From Candidatus Latescibacterota bacterium (GTDB taxonomy: Bacteria > Latescibacterota > UBA2968 > GCA-2709665), in NCBI GenBank assembly GCA_012271065.1, contig JAAXHE010000094.1, forward strand, positions 4,763 to 32,764: a DNA stretch of 28,002 nucleotides, given 5' to 3'. A program made the translations under genes and the position numbers. The stretch's first letter is position 1. Each line of letters starts with the position of its first letter. The notes below the pieces were generated by a model. That model did not search any database and was not told the origin of the DNA. It saw only the letters and a program-made list of their open reading frames with translations. Below, piece by piece: positions 15,322-22,826 of the stretch.

Positions 15322-15744
15322 TCAAGAACCGGGTTGCTCGACCGCGACCGGTCCTTTTTGTATATAGCTGAGGGCCGCCCGCGCCAGGAGTCCCGATCGG
15401 GATTCACCCTCGCGCGCCGCAGCCTCGTCGACAATTGCCAGAACGCGCGCCGGCATTGTGATGTTAACTCGCCGGATCGCGCTGGATAGCCTGGAGATGT
15501 CGACGTCTACGAGTGCCCATGTCGCGTCTTTGTCCTCCCGATCCATGTGAGTCTCGATAGGTTCCTGATCGGGGATCGGCAACCCGTCCATCAACAAGCC
15601 CTCGATATGGCAGGCGATAGCCTCATGAGCCGAAGCAATCGCTTCATCGAGGGTATCACCGGCCGAAAAGCATCCCGGAAGGTCCGGTACGGTAACGCCA
15701 TATCCGGTACCCGCGTCCTTGTGAATCGCAACTGGAAATCGCAT
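15322..15744 (-). CDS. hicB: HicB family antitoxin
   Basis: 140-residue antitoxin. Residues 1-65 form the HicB RNase-H-like fold: MRFPVAIHKDAGTGYGVTVP, then DLPGCFSAGDTLDEAIASAHEAI, the standard family signature. Residues about 94-125 (RRVNITMPARVLAIVDEAAA, then RSGLLARAALSYI) form a ribbon-helix-helix DNA-binding domain. It neutralises HicA and probably represses its own promoter. The start codon overlaps the hicA stop by one base (TAATG), so translation is coupled, and GGGAGG within hicA serves as its ribosome binding site. The longer minus-strand frame from 15897 runs through hicA and is rejected. Confidence 0.93.
   Translation of the reverse strand: MRFPVAIHKDAGTGYGVTVPDLPGCFSAGDTLDEAIASAHEAIACHIEGLLMDGLPIPDQEPIETHMDREDKDATWALVDVDISRLSSAIRRVNITMPARVLAIVDEAAAREGESRSGLLARAALSYIQKGPVAVEQPGS
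15328..15359 (+). terminator. Possible terminator of the TPR gene
   Basis: ACCGG (15328-15332) pairs with CCGGT (15348-15352), followed by CC and five Ts. The stem is short with a 15-base loop, and it overlaps the convergent hicB 3' end. It is a plausible but weak terminator. Confidence 0.3.
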
Positions 15745-15938
15745 TAGCGGTCCTCCCATTGCCACTTGGCCTGTCTGTAGATGTTGCGTAATGTTCCGAT
15801 TGGAATGTCCCTGCTCGGATGTTTGACGGTAACCCGGCCGGACTTCCGCGCATGCGTGAATTGACGATGGCTCCCCTTTGTATTTTTCAGAACCCAACCA
15901 TCTTGGGTCAACTTCCGAATAATCTCAGTACTCGTCAT
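15744..15938 (-). CDS. hicA: HicA family toxin (mRNA interferase)
   Basis: 64-residue toxin with a dsRBD-like fold. MTSTEIIRKLTQDGWVLKNT, then KGSHRQFTH, gives the family's conserved G-S-H catalytic histidine (H24). RVTVKHPSRDIPIGTLRNI is the typical HicA C-terminal motif. It cleaves mRNA when not bound by HicB. The start fits the family N-terminus exactly. No Shine-Dalgarno lies upstream, and the predicted transcription start falls at or beside the ATG, so leaderless translation is likely. The gene is first in a two-gene operon with hicB, in opposite orientation to both neighbours, a common arrangement for horizontally acquired toxin-antitoxin modules. Confidence 0.93.
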   Translation of the reverse strand: MTSTEIIRKLTQDGWVLKNTKGSHRQFTHARKSGRVTVKHPSRDIPIGTLRNIYRQAKWQWEDR

Positions 15939-15974
15939 AATGTGTAAGATACACACTGATACAATGTGTGTCAA
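15939..15974 (-). promoter_or_regulatory. hicAB promoter and probable operator
   Basis: On the minus strand, TTGACA (15974-15969), a 17-base spacer and TATCTT (15951-15946) form a strong sigma70-like promoter. The start point would fall about 15939, next to the hicA ATG at 15938. TGTGT/ACACA (15941-15945 and 15951-15955) and ACACAC/GTGTGT (15951-15956 and 15966-15971) are inverted repeats overlapping both promoter boxes, so HicB binding there would block transcription. Confidence 0.7.
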
Positions 15975-16241
15975 CGATGTACATGGCATTGTAGCCGCGA
16001 CGGCTGACGATCTTGCTGCCCGCGGGGGCCAGTGGAAAGGCGTCGTGCTGCGGAGAGTTTCGAAACGTAACAGGTAATGCGAAACGCTGCGGCTTGACTG
16101 ATATCCCGCCGGTCTCAGTGCGCTGAGTAAGGTTTCTTCAACTCGAATTCTCTGAGCGCCTTGTGGTTTTGTGTTTGACAGAGTCGGGTTCGTTTTGTAC
16201 GGTTTTATCAATGCAGGCGGCAACTCCGTTTCAGAAGGCCA
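15975..16241. other. Intergenic region between hicA and the PhyH operon
   Basis: About 270 bases without a supported gene. The stretch 16085-16175 (around CTCAGTGCGCTGAGTAAGG and CCTTGTGGTTTTGTG) looks like non-coding repeat debris. TTGACA at 16175-16180 could be a -35 box for the operon starting at 16242, but no good -10 follows at normal spacing. Confidence 0.4.
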
Positions 16242-17048
16242 ATGATGGGACCGGATGCACAGAAAATCCGATTTGAAGAAGATGGCTATCTCGTGGCGAA
16301 GGCGTTGCTTTCCGCCGAAGAGGTGGCCGCGTGTGAGCGGGAGATCGAGCGTTTGCATCGTCTGGCGGTGGAACTGGATGCGCGCGGCGATCCCGCGGCC
16401 GGCCGTTTTCAACTCGAACCTTTCGCAGAAACGGCCACACTGGAGGGTCTGCCGGTGTTGCGCAAAATCGAACAGACGCGGGAACTTTCCGAGGTCTATA
16501 GAGATCTGGCGGCGCATCCACGGCTCATTCGCCTCGTCGGGTCGCTTCTCGGTCCTGACCTGCTTCTGTTCCGGAGTACGCTGATGCTGAAACCCGCCTA
16601 CCACGGGTCGTCGCACGGGTTGCACCAGGATTCTGCGTACTGGCCGATGCAGCCCCCGGCATTGGTAACCGTAAGCATCGCATTGACCGATGCCGGCCCG
16701 GAAAACGGGTGCATCCAGGTCCTGCCCCGAAGCCACAAGTGGGGACTTCAGGCCTGGGGACGCATCGCCCGTCGTCTGGATGAGTCCCTCACGGATCGGA
16801 GTGACGTGGATCTTTCCGCCAGCATCGAAGTCTCGCTGAAGGCGGGTGACGCCGTTTTATTTCACTCATTGACGGTTCACGGGTCCGGACCGAATACGTC
16901 GCCGCACCCACGTCACACTGCGTTGTATGCCTACTTCCCGCCTGCGGTGCGGTATGTGCCGGGAAAAATGGGTCCTCGCCGGAAGACGTTTCCCGTCGTC
17001 GCCGGTCTGGACGGAAAAGAAGCGCTGACGCTGACCGCGGACTCGTAG
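16242..17048 (+). CDS. Phytanoyl-CoA dioxygenase (PhyH) family protein
   Basis: 268-residue Fe(II)/2-oxoglutarate-dependent oxygenase with the double-stranded beta-helix fold. The iron triad is visible as H128 and D130 (GLHQDSAYW) and H213 (TVHGSGPN); R224 in PRHTALYAYF should bind the 2-oxoglutarate carboxylate. Conserved ENGCIQVLPRSHKWG (154-168) and LKAGDAVLFHSLTVHGSG (199-216) complete the family pattern. Length is normal, and the enzyme looks intact and cytosolic. Substrates in this family range from lipids to small metabolites, so the name does not imply phytanoyl-CoA. AGAAGG precedes the ATG at 16242 by a short spacing; an ATG at 16245 is also possible. It is the first gene of a ten-gene co-directional run. 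Confidence 0.9.
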   Translation: MMGPDAQKIRFEEDGYLVAKALLSAEEVAACEREIERLHRLAVELDARGDPAAGRFQLEPFAETATLEGLPVLRKIEQTRELSEVYRDLAAHPRLIRLVGSLLGPDLLLFRSTLMLKPAYHGSSHGLHQDSAYWPMQPPALVTVSIALTDAGPENGCIQVLPRSHKWGLQAWGRIARRLDESLTDRSDVDLSASIEVSLKAGDAVLFHSLTVHGSGPNTSPHPRHTALYAYFPPAVRYVPGKMGPRRKTFPVVAGLDGKEALTLTADS

Positions 17049-17065
17049 CACCATTCGGCGGACTT

Positions 17066-17100
17066 GCGGGACCTGGAGCGCTATGGAAGCGCAGTCCCGC
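17066..17100 (+). other. Intercistronic stem-loop
   Basis: GCGGGAC (17066-17072) pairs with GTCCCGC (17094-17100), and inside it GCGCT (17078-17082) pairs with AGCGC (17088-17092) around an ATGGA loop. No T-run follows, so it is not a classical terminator. It fills much of the gap between the dioxygenase and the next gene and may affect mRNA processing or stability. Confidence 0.6.
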
Positions 17101-17129
17101 TTACGATGAACTTCAACGATGGAGCCACT

Positions 17130-17921
17130 ATGGATAGGGAACTGAACATCAGGCCCAGGTATTACCGGTGGCACGTGGACCCGGGCGTGTCGTGGGAGGA
17201 GAAGAACACGGACTACGCATACCTCGACTGGCGGGTACCGCTCTCGCAGTCCGCACTCGTGCTGGTGGACGTGTGGGAAGAGCATTACCTGAAGGAACCG
17301 GCACAGCGTGCGGATGCGATCGTGGAGGCGCGTATCGTGCCGTTGCTCGCGGCCTGCCGCGAGGCCGGGCTGCGGCTGATCCACGCGCCGGCGCCGGGTC
17401 TGGCCGAACATCATCCGGCCTGGGTGAGGCTGATCGACGATCCGTCGAAGCCGGCCGGTTCGGGGGAATCGTGGCCGCCGCGGGACTTCAGATCCAAATC
17501 CGGTGCGTATGCAGCCTATGCCAGACCCGAAGAGCCGAGAGAGCCGGAAATTGTCGAAATGCGTTCCAGACGCCGGATGCATCCGCTGGTTCACGTGGGG
17601 GACGGAGAGGTTGTCATCTACAACGGGGAAGAGTTACACCGCTATTGCGAACGCGAGCGGATCCTGTTCCTGTTCTTTCTCGGGTTCAATACCAACGCGT
17701 GCATCCTCCTGCGCGATTACGGCACGATTGAAATGAGCAAACGCGGCTACGAGGTCATCATCCTGCGGGATTGTGGGACGGGCATGGAGTCGTTCGAATC
17801 ACAGGACGGATTGTGGCAGACCCGCGGCGCGATTCTGTTTCTGGAGATGTTCGGCAAGTACTCGGTCACTTCGACAGAGATGATTGAGGCACTGCAAACT
17901 GTCGGGCCGCAGGATTCCTGA
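17130..17921 (+). CDS. Isochorismatase-like protein lacking the catalytic lysine
   Basis: 263-residue member of the isochorismatase-like cysteine hydrolase fold. The first strand LVLVDVW carries the family Asp (D47), and GFNTNACILLRDYG carries the nucleophile Cys (C191), followed by GYEVIILRDC. Aligned with the second copy at 19842 (VVKKQMYSGF), the position of the catalytic Lys is Tyr (VVIYNGEELH, Y164), and no Lys lies nearby, so the D-K-C triad is incomplete. It shares an N-terminal RYYR motif with that copy, suggesting a common ancestor. ATG 17130 is favoured by GGAG five bases upstream; ATG 17106 is an alternative. It may be a non-canonical hydrolase, a binding subunit or a pseudoenzyme. 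Confidence 0.8.
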   Translation: MDRELNIRPRYYRWHVDPGVSWEEKNTDYAYLDWRVPLSQSALVLVDVWEEHYLKEPAQRADAIVEARIVPLLAACREAGLRLIHAPAPGLAEHHPAWVRLIDDPSKPAGSGESWPPRDFRSKSGAYAAYARPEEPREPEIVEMRSRRRMHPLVHVGDGEVVIYNGEELHRYCERERILFLFFLGFNTNACILLRDYGTIEMSKRGYEVIILRDCGTGMESFESQDGLWQTRGAILFLEMFGKYSVTSTEMIEALQTVGPQDS

Positions 17922-17980
17922 AATGACAAACGGAAATATGCGAAACCGGTGCGATGGATGGTGGCGCCGAGGAGCGGAAA

Positions 17981-18826
17981 GTGAAGATTTCGGTTTTTGC
18001 GGATGAAATCGATCGGTACGATCCGGCGCGCGCGATATCCCTTGCGGCAAAGTGGGGGGTCTCGCACGTGGAGGTGCGTCAGCTTGCGGGTGGCCGGTTC
18101 CCGGCCGTAGACGACAATGAGCTGGCAGCCTTCCACGCGCGCGTCCGGGACGCGGGTTTGGGCATTTCGGGCGTTTCTCCGGGCTTTTTCAAGGGGCCGC
18201 TGGATGATCCTCGAATCGACGGACACCTTCGCGAATCGCTTCCCCGGGCGTGCGAATGGGCGCTGCGACTGGGCGCCGATCGGGTATCCGGCTTTGCATT
18301 CGAGCGGACGTCGGCGCCGCGTCCTCCTTCGGCGGTTGTGGACCGTCTGGGACAGATGGCGGACACTGCGGCGAGGGAGGGTTGTCGTCTGGCGCTGGAG
18401 AACGAGGCGGTTTGCTGGGGGGCAACCGGAACCGAGGCGGCCTCGCTTATACGACAGGTGGGTGAGGATCGCATCTCGCTTTGCTGGGACCCCGGCAATT
18501 CCGCCCGGGCGGGTACGCCATCTCCCTATCCGGAGGAATACGAGGATCTGAGAGATCTGGTGTCCCATGTACACGTGAAGAATTTCGATCCGGGCACGGG
18601 CGCCTGGTCCATGGCGGAGGAGGGGATCGTGGACTGGCCGGGACAGCTGCACGCCCTTTCCGCCGACGGGTACAGCGGCTTTGTCGTGGTAGAGACGCAT
18701 CTGGACATCAGCCCGGACGCGTTCGAAGTGGCCGACCATGGGTTCGAGGGGCTGGCAGCGAACAGTCTCAGGAATCTGGAGTATGTGAGGTCGCGCCTGG
18801 GTGTGTCGAGTGGGGAGAACAAATGA
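17981..18826 (+). CDS. Sugar phosphate isomerase/epimerase (TIM-barrel, PF01261)
   Basis: 281-residue xylose-isomerase-like TIM barrel. The N-terminus MKISVFADEIDRYDPARAIS and the strands WGVSHVEVRQ, LENEAVCWG, ISLCWDPGNSA, VSHVHVKNFD and GFVVVETHLD provide the acidic and histidine metal ligands typical of the family (E in LENE, D in WDPGN, H in HVHVKN, E in VETH). I chose GTG 17981 because GAGGAG (17969-17974) lies six bases upstream and the protein then begins right at the first strand, as in homologues; 17954 is an alternative. The product probably interconverts keto- and aldo-sugars or inositol-type intermediates for the dehydrogenase encoded 16 bases downstream. Confidence 0.88.
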   Translation: MKISVFADEIDRYDPARAISLAAKWGVSHVEVRQLAGGRFPAVDDNELAAFHARVRDAGLGISGVSPGFFKGPLDDPRIDGHLRESLPRACEWALRLGADRVSGFAFERTSAPRPPSAVVDRLGQMADTAAREGCRLALENEAVCWGATGTEAASLIRQVGEDRISLCWDPGNSARAGTPSPYPEEYEDLRDLVSHVHVKNFDPGTGAWSMAEEGIVDWPGQLHALSADGYSGFVVVETHLDISPDAFEVADHGFEGLAANSLRNLEYVRSRLGVSSGENK

Positions 18827-18842
18827 CACGATGGAGGGTGGA

Positions 18843-19826
18843 ATGGCTGAAGCGATTCGTCTGGGTCTGATCGGTTGCGGCGGAAATATGCGCGGCGCGC
18901 ACGTGCCGCGGATTCGGGCAGAGGAGGACGTGAAGCTGGTATGCGTGGCGGATCCGGTAATGGAGCAGGCCCGCCTGTTGATGGATCGATACGGAGGCGA
19001 AGTCGCCCATTACGAGGACTATCGACGCATGGTTCAGGAGGAGGCGCTCGACGCGATCTTTATCAGTTCGCCGCATTCGATGCACTTCGAGCAGGCGCGG
19101 TGTGGGCTGGAAGCCGGATTGCACGTGCTGGTGGAAAAGCCGTTGACGGTTTCTTCAAGGCATACGCGGGCTTTAATTGACCTGGCGACGGAGAAAGAAC
19201 GGTTTCTGCAGGTGAGCTATCAGCGGAACTACTTCGCGCCCCACGTGTACGCCCGTGAACTGGTTCGGAAGGGGCATATCGGCGAGTTGCGCGGCGTGGT
19301 GTCCTACGTAACCCAGAATTGGGGACGTGTGAAGGGATGGCGCCTGGATCCGGAACTTTCCGGGGGCGGGATGTTTATGGATACGGGCAGCCACCTGGTC
19401 GCGTCCACGCTCTGGATAACCGGACTGGCGCCGGTGGAAGTCTCGGCACTAATGGACTGCGACGGCAAGGCGGTGGATGTCAACGCGGTACTGAACGTAA
19501 GGTTCGAGGGCGGGGCTCTGGGCACAATAAGCACGTTCGGCAATGCCATCGAGCATGACGAGCGCATTGCTATCCACGGCGCTGAAGGATCCATCGTCTT
19601 CCACCTTTACAAGTGGCACGTGAAGGCGGTGCTGGTGAACGACGAACCGATGACGATTCCCGATCGGATACGCGAGACCACGCCCGACGCGGCGTTCTTC
19701 GATTGGATCAGGAGCGGCGGAAAGGGGTACGAAGCCCCCGACTTTGCCCTGCAGGTCGCCCGGCTCTCCGAGGCCGCCTACCGGTCCCTGGAGAGCAAGA
19801 CACCGGTAACCGTGGAGACACACTGA
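18843..19826 (+). CDS. Gfo/Idh/MocA family oxidoreductase
   Basis: 327-residue NAD(P)-dependent dehydrogenase. The Rossmann loop reads LGLIGCGGNMRGAH (7-20), and VEKPL (97-101) contains the family's catalytic Lys (K99). GGGMFMDTGSHLVAS carries the conserved histidine region at about residue 184. These enzymes oxidise or reduce sugars, inositols or related polyols. The start at ATG 18843 follows GGAGG by five bases; in-frame upstream codons at 18801 and 18831 are less likely. Only 16 bases separate it from the isomerase gene and 15 from the next hydrolase, so the three are almost certainly cotranscribed and act on the same pathway. Confidence 0.9.
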   Translation: MAEAIRLGLIGCGGNMRGAHVPRIRAEEDVKLVCVADPVMEQARLLMDRYGGEVAHYEDYRRMVQEEALDAIFISSPHSMHFEQARCGLEAGLHVLVEKPLTVSSRHTRALIDLATEKERFLQVSYQRNYFAPHVYARELVRKGHIGELRGVVSYVTQNWGRVKGWRLDPELSGGGMFMDTGSHLVASTLWITGLAPVEVSALMDCDGKAVDVNAVLNVRFEGGALGTISTFGNAIEHDERIAIHGAEGSIVFHLYKWHVKAVLVNDEPMTIPDRIRETTPDAAFFDWIRSGGKGYEAPDFALQVARLSEAAYRSLESKTPVTVETH

Positions 19827-19841
19827 CCGCTGGAGGCGTCG

Positions 19842-20573
19842 ATGTCGAGCAAGATCCGCTTGAAAGGCAGGTATTACCGGCAGCACCCGCCCGGACGGCA
19901 TCTCGGCCATGCCGAAGAGGCGCTTGAGCTGGGTCTGGACAATACGGCGTTTTTCCTGGTGGATGTCTACGGAAAGGGCTATGACCCCGACCACGATTCG
20001 GGGAACGTCCCGGAGTTGTATCGCGCCGCCGTGTTGAAGAACCGCGAGATTGTGGTGGACCATATCCGTCCTGCAAAAGACGCGGCAAAGCGCCTCGGGC
20101 TCCCGGTGGTCTACGTGACGAATTACCTGGCGCCTTCCACGAACGAACAGACGGAATGGCGCAATATGTCCATCCGGACCTGCGGTGTGGATGTTCTGGA
20201 TGCGTGGCCGGAACCGAATGACATCCTCGCGTTTTCGGATGTGATCGCACCGGACGCCGGCGATTACGTGGTAAAGAAACAGATGTACAGCGGGTTCTTC
20301 GAGACGCACCTGGATTCCCTTCTGCGAAGTCTGGGCGTCTATAACCTGGTGACGGTCGGGTTCGACACGCGGATCTGTCTTGGCACGACGGTTACCGAGG
20401 CCATGTACCGGAATTACCGGGTGATCGTGCTTCGGGATTGTTGCAGTACCGTTGACTATCCGGAAACCCAGGCAGAAGGGTTGGCGGATTTCTTCGGGAT
20501 CCGGTTCATCGAAGCGAACGTCGGCTATACATCCACGTCGGACGCATTTGTCCATGCCTGTGGTGAGGTCTGA
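19842..20573 (+). CDS. Isochorismatase-like cysteine hydrolase
   Basis: 243-residue hydrolase with a complete catalytic triad: D41 (FFLVDVYG), K146 (VVKKQMYSGF) and C179 (VGFDTRICLG). The motif MYRNYRVIVLRDCC, then STVDYPETQAEGL, is typical of the group that includes N-carbamoylsarcosine amidase, nicotinamidase and biuret hydrolase. It probably cleaves a C-N bond of a small amide, although ester hydrolysis is possible. The start has CTGGAGG about seven bases upstream. The stop is one base from the next start, so translation is coupled. It pairs with the Lys-less paralogue at 17130 within the same operon. Confidence 0.9.
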   Translation: MSSKIRLKGRYYRQHPPGRHLGHAEEALELGLDNTAFFLVDVYGKGYDPDHDSGNVPELYRAAVLKNREIVVDHIRPAKDAAKRLGLPVVYVTNYLAPSTNEQTEWRNMSIRTCGVDVLDAWPEPNDILAFSDVIAPDAGDYVVKKQMYSGFFETHLDSLLRSLGVYNLVTVGFDTRICLGTTVTEAMYRNYRVIVLRDCCSTVDYPETQAEGLADFFGIRFIEANVGYTSTSDAFVHACGEV

Positions 20574-20574
20574 A

Positions 20575-21756
20575 ATGAGCGCGCGAGAGGCGGTTCTGAA
20601 TGCCATAGAAGGGGAGTGGATGGCCGAGCAGGCGCTCAGGCTGGTCGAGATTCCAAGCGTCACGTGCGAGGAAGCCGAAGTCTGTGCCTGCTTTGAGGCG
20701 CAGTTGGCCGATCTCGGGTTCGACGTGGACGCGCACGAAGTAACGCCGGGACGGCGGAATCTGTACGCGGGGATCCGTGGCACGAACGACGGGCCGACGC
20801 TGCTTCTGAACGGTCACCTGGATACGATTCCCATTGGCGATTGCACCCCGGTGCGGCGGGAGGGCGACCGCATCTTTGGGCGGGGGTCGACGGATATGAA
20901 GGGCGGCGTTGCGGCCATGCTGGGTGCGGCAAAGGCGTTGCAGGAGGCGGAGGTTCGTCTCAAAGGCAATCTTCTGGTCACCGGTGTGGTCGGCCACGAG
21001 GAGCCGGAAGCGGAAAAAGACGGCCCTCTTGCGCTCGTGGCGGACGTGAACAGCGGACGGCTAAAGTGCGACCGTATTCTCATCGTGGAGGGCGGAGACG
21101 AACTCTGGGTGATGAGTATGGGGTCGATGGTGTTTACGATCACGCTGACATCCGAACGCGGCGGCACGCATACGAATTTCGTGCCGTTCCCGGAAAATCC
21201 GATTCGCCATGTGGGCGACCTGATCCGGAGAATAACCGAACGCCAGCGGGAACTGGATGCCGGAGACGTCCATCCGCTGGCCGGACCGGAACGGATCGAT
21301 CTGGGCATCGTTCATGCCGGCGACTATTTCAACCGGACGCCTGGCCGGTGCGTGCTTACGGGGACACGGCGCTGGCTCCCGGGAAAGACAATGTCTTCGA
21401 TACTGATTGAACTGGAGTCGATGGCCGAGCCATTTGCCAGGGCGGGGGAGATGAAGCTCACCGTCGACATGGCGCTCCAGCGGGAGCCGTTCGAAACACC
21501 GCGGAACGACCCTGCGGTTCAGGCTGCGGCCGCGGCCCACCGGGAGGTGGTTGGCGCGGACGTCAGGTACGTGGGAAGACGGCTGGTGGGCGATGCCAAC
21601 ATTTACATGAACGAGACCGGGGTGCCCACCTTTTACTACGGTCCGTCGAATGAGACGGCCCATTCCGACGACGAGTGGGTGTCGGTGGCCCGTATCGAGG
21701 CAGCCGCAAGGGTCTATGCGCTTATGGCGATGAACTACTGTGGCGTGGAGGACTAG
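20575..21756 (+). CDS. M20 family metallopeptidase/deacylase (ArgE/DapE/ACY1/CPG2)
   Basis: 393-residue two-domain zinc hydrolase. LLNGHLDTIP gives metal ligands H81 and D83's neighbourhood, and GRGSTDMKGGVAAML gives bridging D107. GHEEPEAEKDG contains the general base E142 and ligand E143, EGGDE (172-176) the next acidic ligand, and YGPSNETAHSDDEWV the final ligand H363. RGGTHTNF (195-202) lies in the dimerisation domain. All expected residues are present. The start at 20575 is two bases after the upstream stop, with GAGG seven bases before; the longer frame from 20452 overlaps the previous gene and is rejected. It likely deacylates an N-acyl amino acid or amino sugar produced by the pathway. 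Confidence 0.9.
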   Translation: MSAREAVLNAIEGEWMAEQALRLVEIPSVTCEEAEVCACFEAQLADLGFDVDAHEVTPGRRNLYAGIRGTNDGPTLLLNGHLDTIPIGDCTPVRREGDRIFGRGSTDMKGGVAAMLGAAKALQEAEVRLKGNLLVTGVVGHEEPEAEKDGPLALVADVNSGRLKCDRILIVEGGDELWVMSMGSMVFTITLTSERGGTHTNFVPFPENPIRHVGDLIRRITERQRELDAGDVHPLAGPERIDLGIVHAGDYFNRTPGRCVLTGTRRWLPGKTMSSILIELESMAEPFARAGEMKLTVDMALQREPFETPRNDPAVQAAAAAHREVVGADVRYVGRRLVGDANIYMNETGVPTFYYGPSNETAHSDDEWVSVARIEAAARVYALMAMNYCGVED

Positions 21757-21791
21757 CAGAATGCCGCGCGTTGAAGACGGGAGGTGTTTCA

Positions 21792-22826
21792 GTGGTTTCT
21801 ATCGAACGAAGGTCGGGCGGGGGGATACTCACGGTGCGTACGGCGCGTTGGGCGGGTGAAGAAAACCGGGAGGGCCGGGGGGAGACATTCGGTGCGGAGT
21901 CGAACCCCACGGGAGATCCGATAGGCGGAGGCGACGGCTACAGGGACGGCGTTAAAAGCCGCGACCGCTACGTCCGCAGTTACGATGAACTGGCGCTGGC
22001 GCTGAAAGAAGCAGCGGCGGGCGACGTGGTCTTCGTACCGACTGACGTCCGGATCGACATGAGCGGGCGGGCGGGTCTCCGGATTCCGGAAGCGGTGACG
22101 CTGGCCGGAGACCGCGGCACGGACGGCTCGGCGGGAGGTCTGGTTTATTCAAACGCACCGGATACGCCCTTTCTCTTCCAGACGGAGGGGGATTGCATTC
22201 GTGTAACGGGACTGCGTCTTCGGGGGCCCTACCCCCACCGCGACCGGGCGGCGCATACATCCAACGGAATTCTTACCTCCCACTTCGCGCTGGAGATCGA
22301 CAATTGTGAGATCCGTGGCTTCAGCGTGGCAGCCACCCGGTTCGACGACGGTGCGACCAGGGGATACGTGCACCACAACTTCATCCACCACAATCAGAAA
22401 GGCGGCCTGGGCTACGGCGTCAGTATCAACGGCGCCACCGTCCTGGTCGAGGCGAATCTGTTTGACTGGTGCAGACACCATGTCGCATCCAGCGGAACGC
22501 CCGGTTCCGGCTACGAGGCCCGTTACAATATCTGTCTGGATCATGCCAACGGACACCTGTTCGACATGCACGGCGGACAGGACCGGGGAGACGCGACCGA
22601 GATCTCAGGAGACTGGATGGATATCCATCACAATACGTTTATTGCGCAGGACGTGCGCAGCGTGGTGATTCGGGGTGCGCCCTGCCAGGATGCCCGCATT
22701 CACCATAACCGTTGTCTCAGCCCCCTGCCCGAAAACGTCGTGCGGGCCGGGGGAAATACACGGGCATACCGGAACCTCCTGGGGCCCGAGGGTCAGCTGG
22801 TTGCAAATCAGAGGGTAGGCCCATGA
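21792..22826 (+). CDS. Right-handed beta-helix protein (pectate-lyase-like)
   Basis: 344-residue protein. After a 45-residue Gly/Arg-rich N-terminus come repeating short beta coils: VFVPTDVRIDM, LVYSNAPDTPFLFQTEGDC, IRVTGLRLRG, LEIDNCEIRGF, GYVHHNFIHHN, VLVEANLFDWC, YEARYNICLDH, MDIHHNTFIAQD and ARIHHNRCLSP. The recurrent HHN/HHNTF turns are typical of parallel beta-helix polysaccharide lyases and epimerases. No signal peptide is visible, so it may act in the cytosol. GTG 21792 is chosen since GGGAGGTG (21779-21785) is six bases upstream. Its last four bases overlap the start of the next gene (ATGA), implying tight co-translation. Active-site residues cannot be assigned. Confidence 0.8.
   Translation: MVSIERRSGGGILTVRTARWAGEENREGRGETFGAESNPTGDPIGGGDGYRDGVKSRDRYVRSYDELALALKEAAAGDVVFVPTDVRIDMSGRAGLRIPEAVTLAGDRGTDGSAGGLVYSNAPDTPFLFQTEGDCIRVTGLRLRGPYPHRDRAAHTSNGILTSHFALEIDNCEIRGFSVAATRFDDGATRGYVHHNFIHHNQKGGLGYGVSINGATVLVEANLFDWCRHHVASSGTPGSGYEARYNICLDHANGHLFDMHGGQDRGDATEISGDWMDIHHNTFIAQDVRSVVIRGAPCQDARIHHNRCLSPLPENVVRAGGNTRAYRNLLGPEGQLVANQRVGP

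Noticed and set aside
14386..15325. Long minus-strand frames opposite the TPR array of 13102-15288
   Set aside because: Regular TPR coding repeats generate open antisense frames; the translations are repetitive but not protein-like.
16175..16208. Promoter for the dioxygenase operon using TTGACA at 16175
   Set aside because: No reasonable -10 box lies at 16-18 bases; the nearest T/A-rich hexamer is about 22 bases away.
15744..16736. 330-codon minus-strand frame ending in HicA
   Set aside because: Only the last 64 codons match HicA; the upstream part crosses the promoter, repeat debris and the antisense of the PhyH gene.
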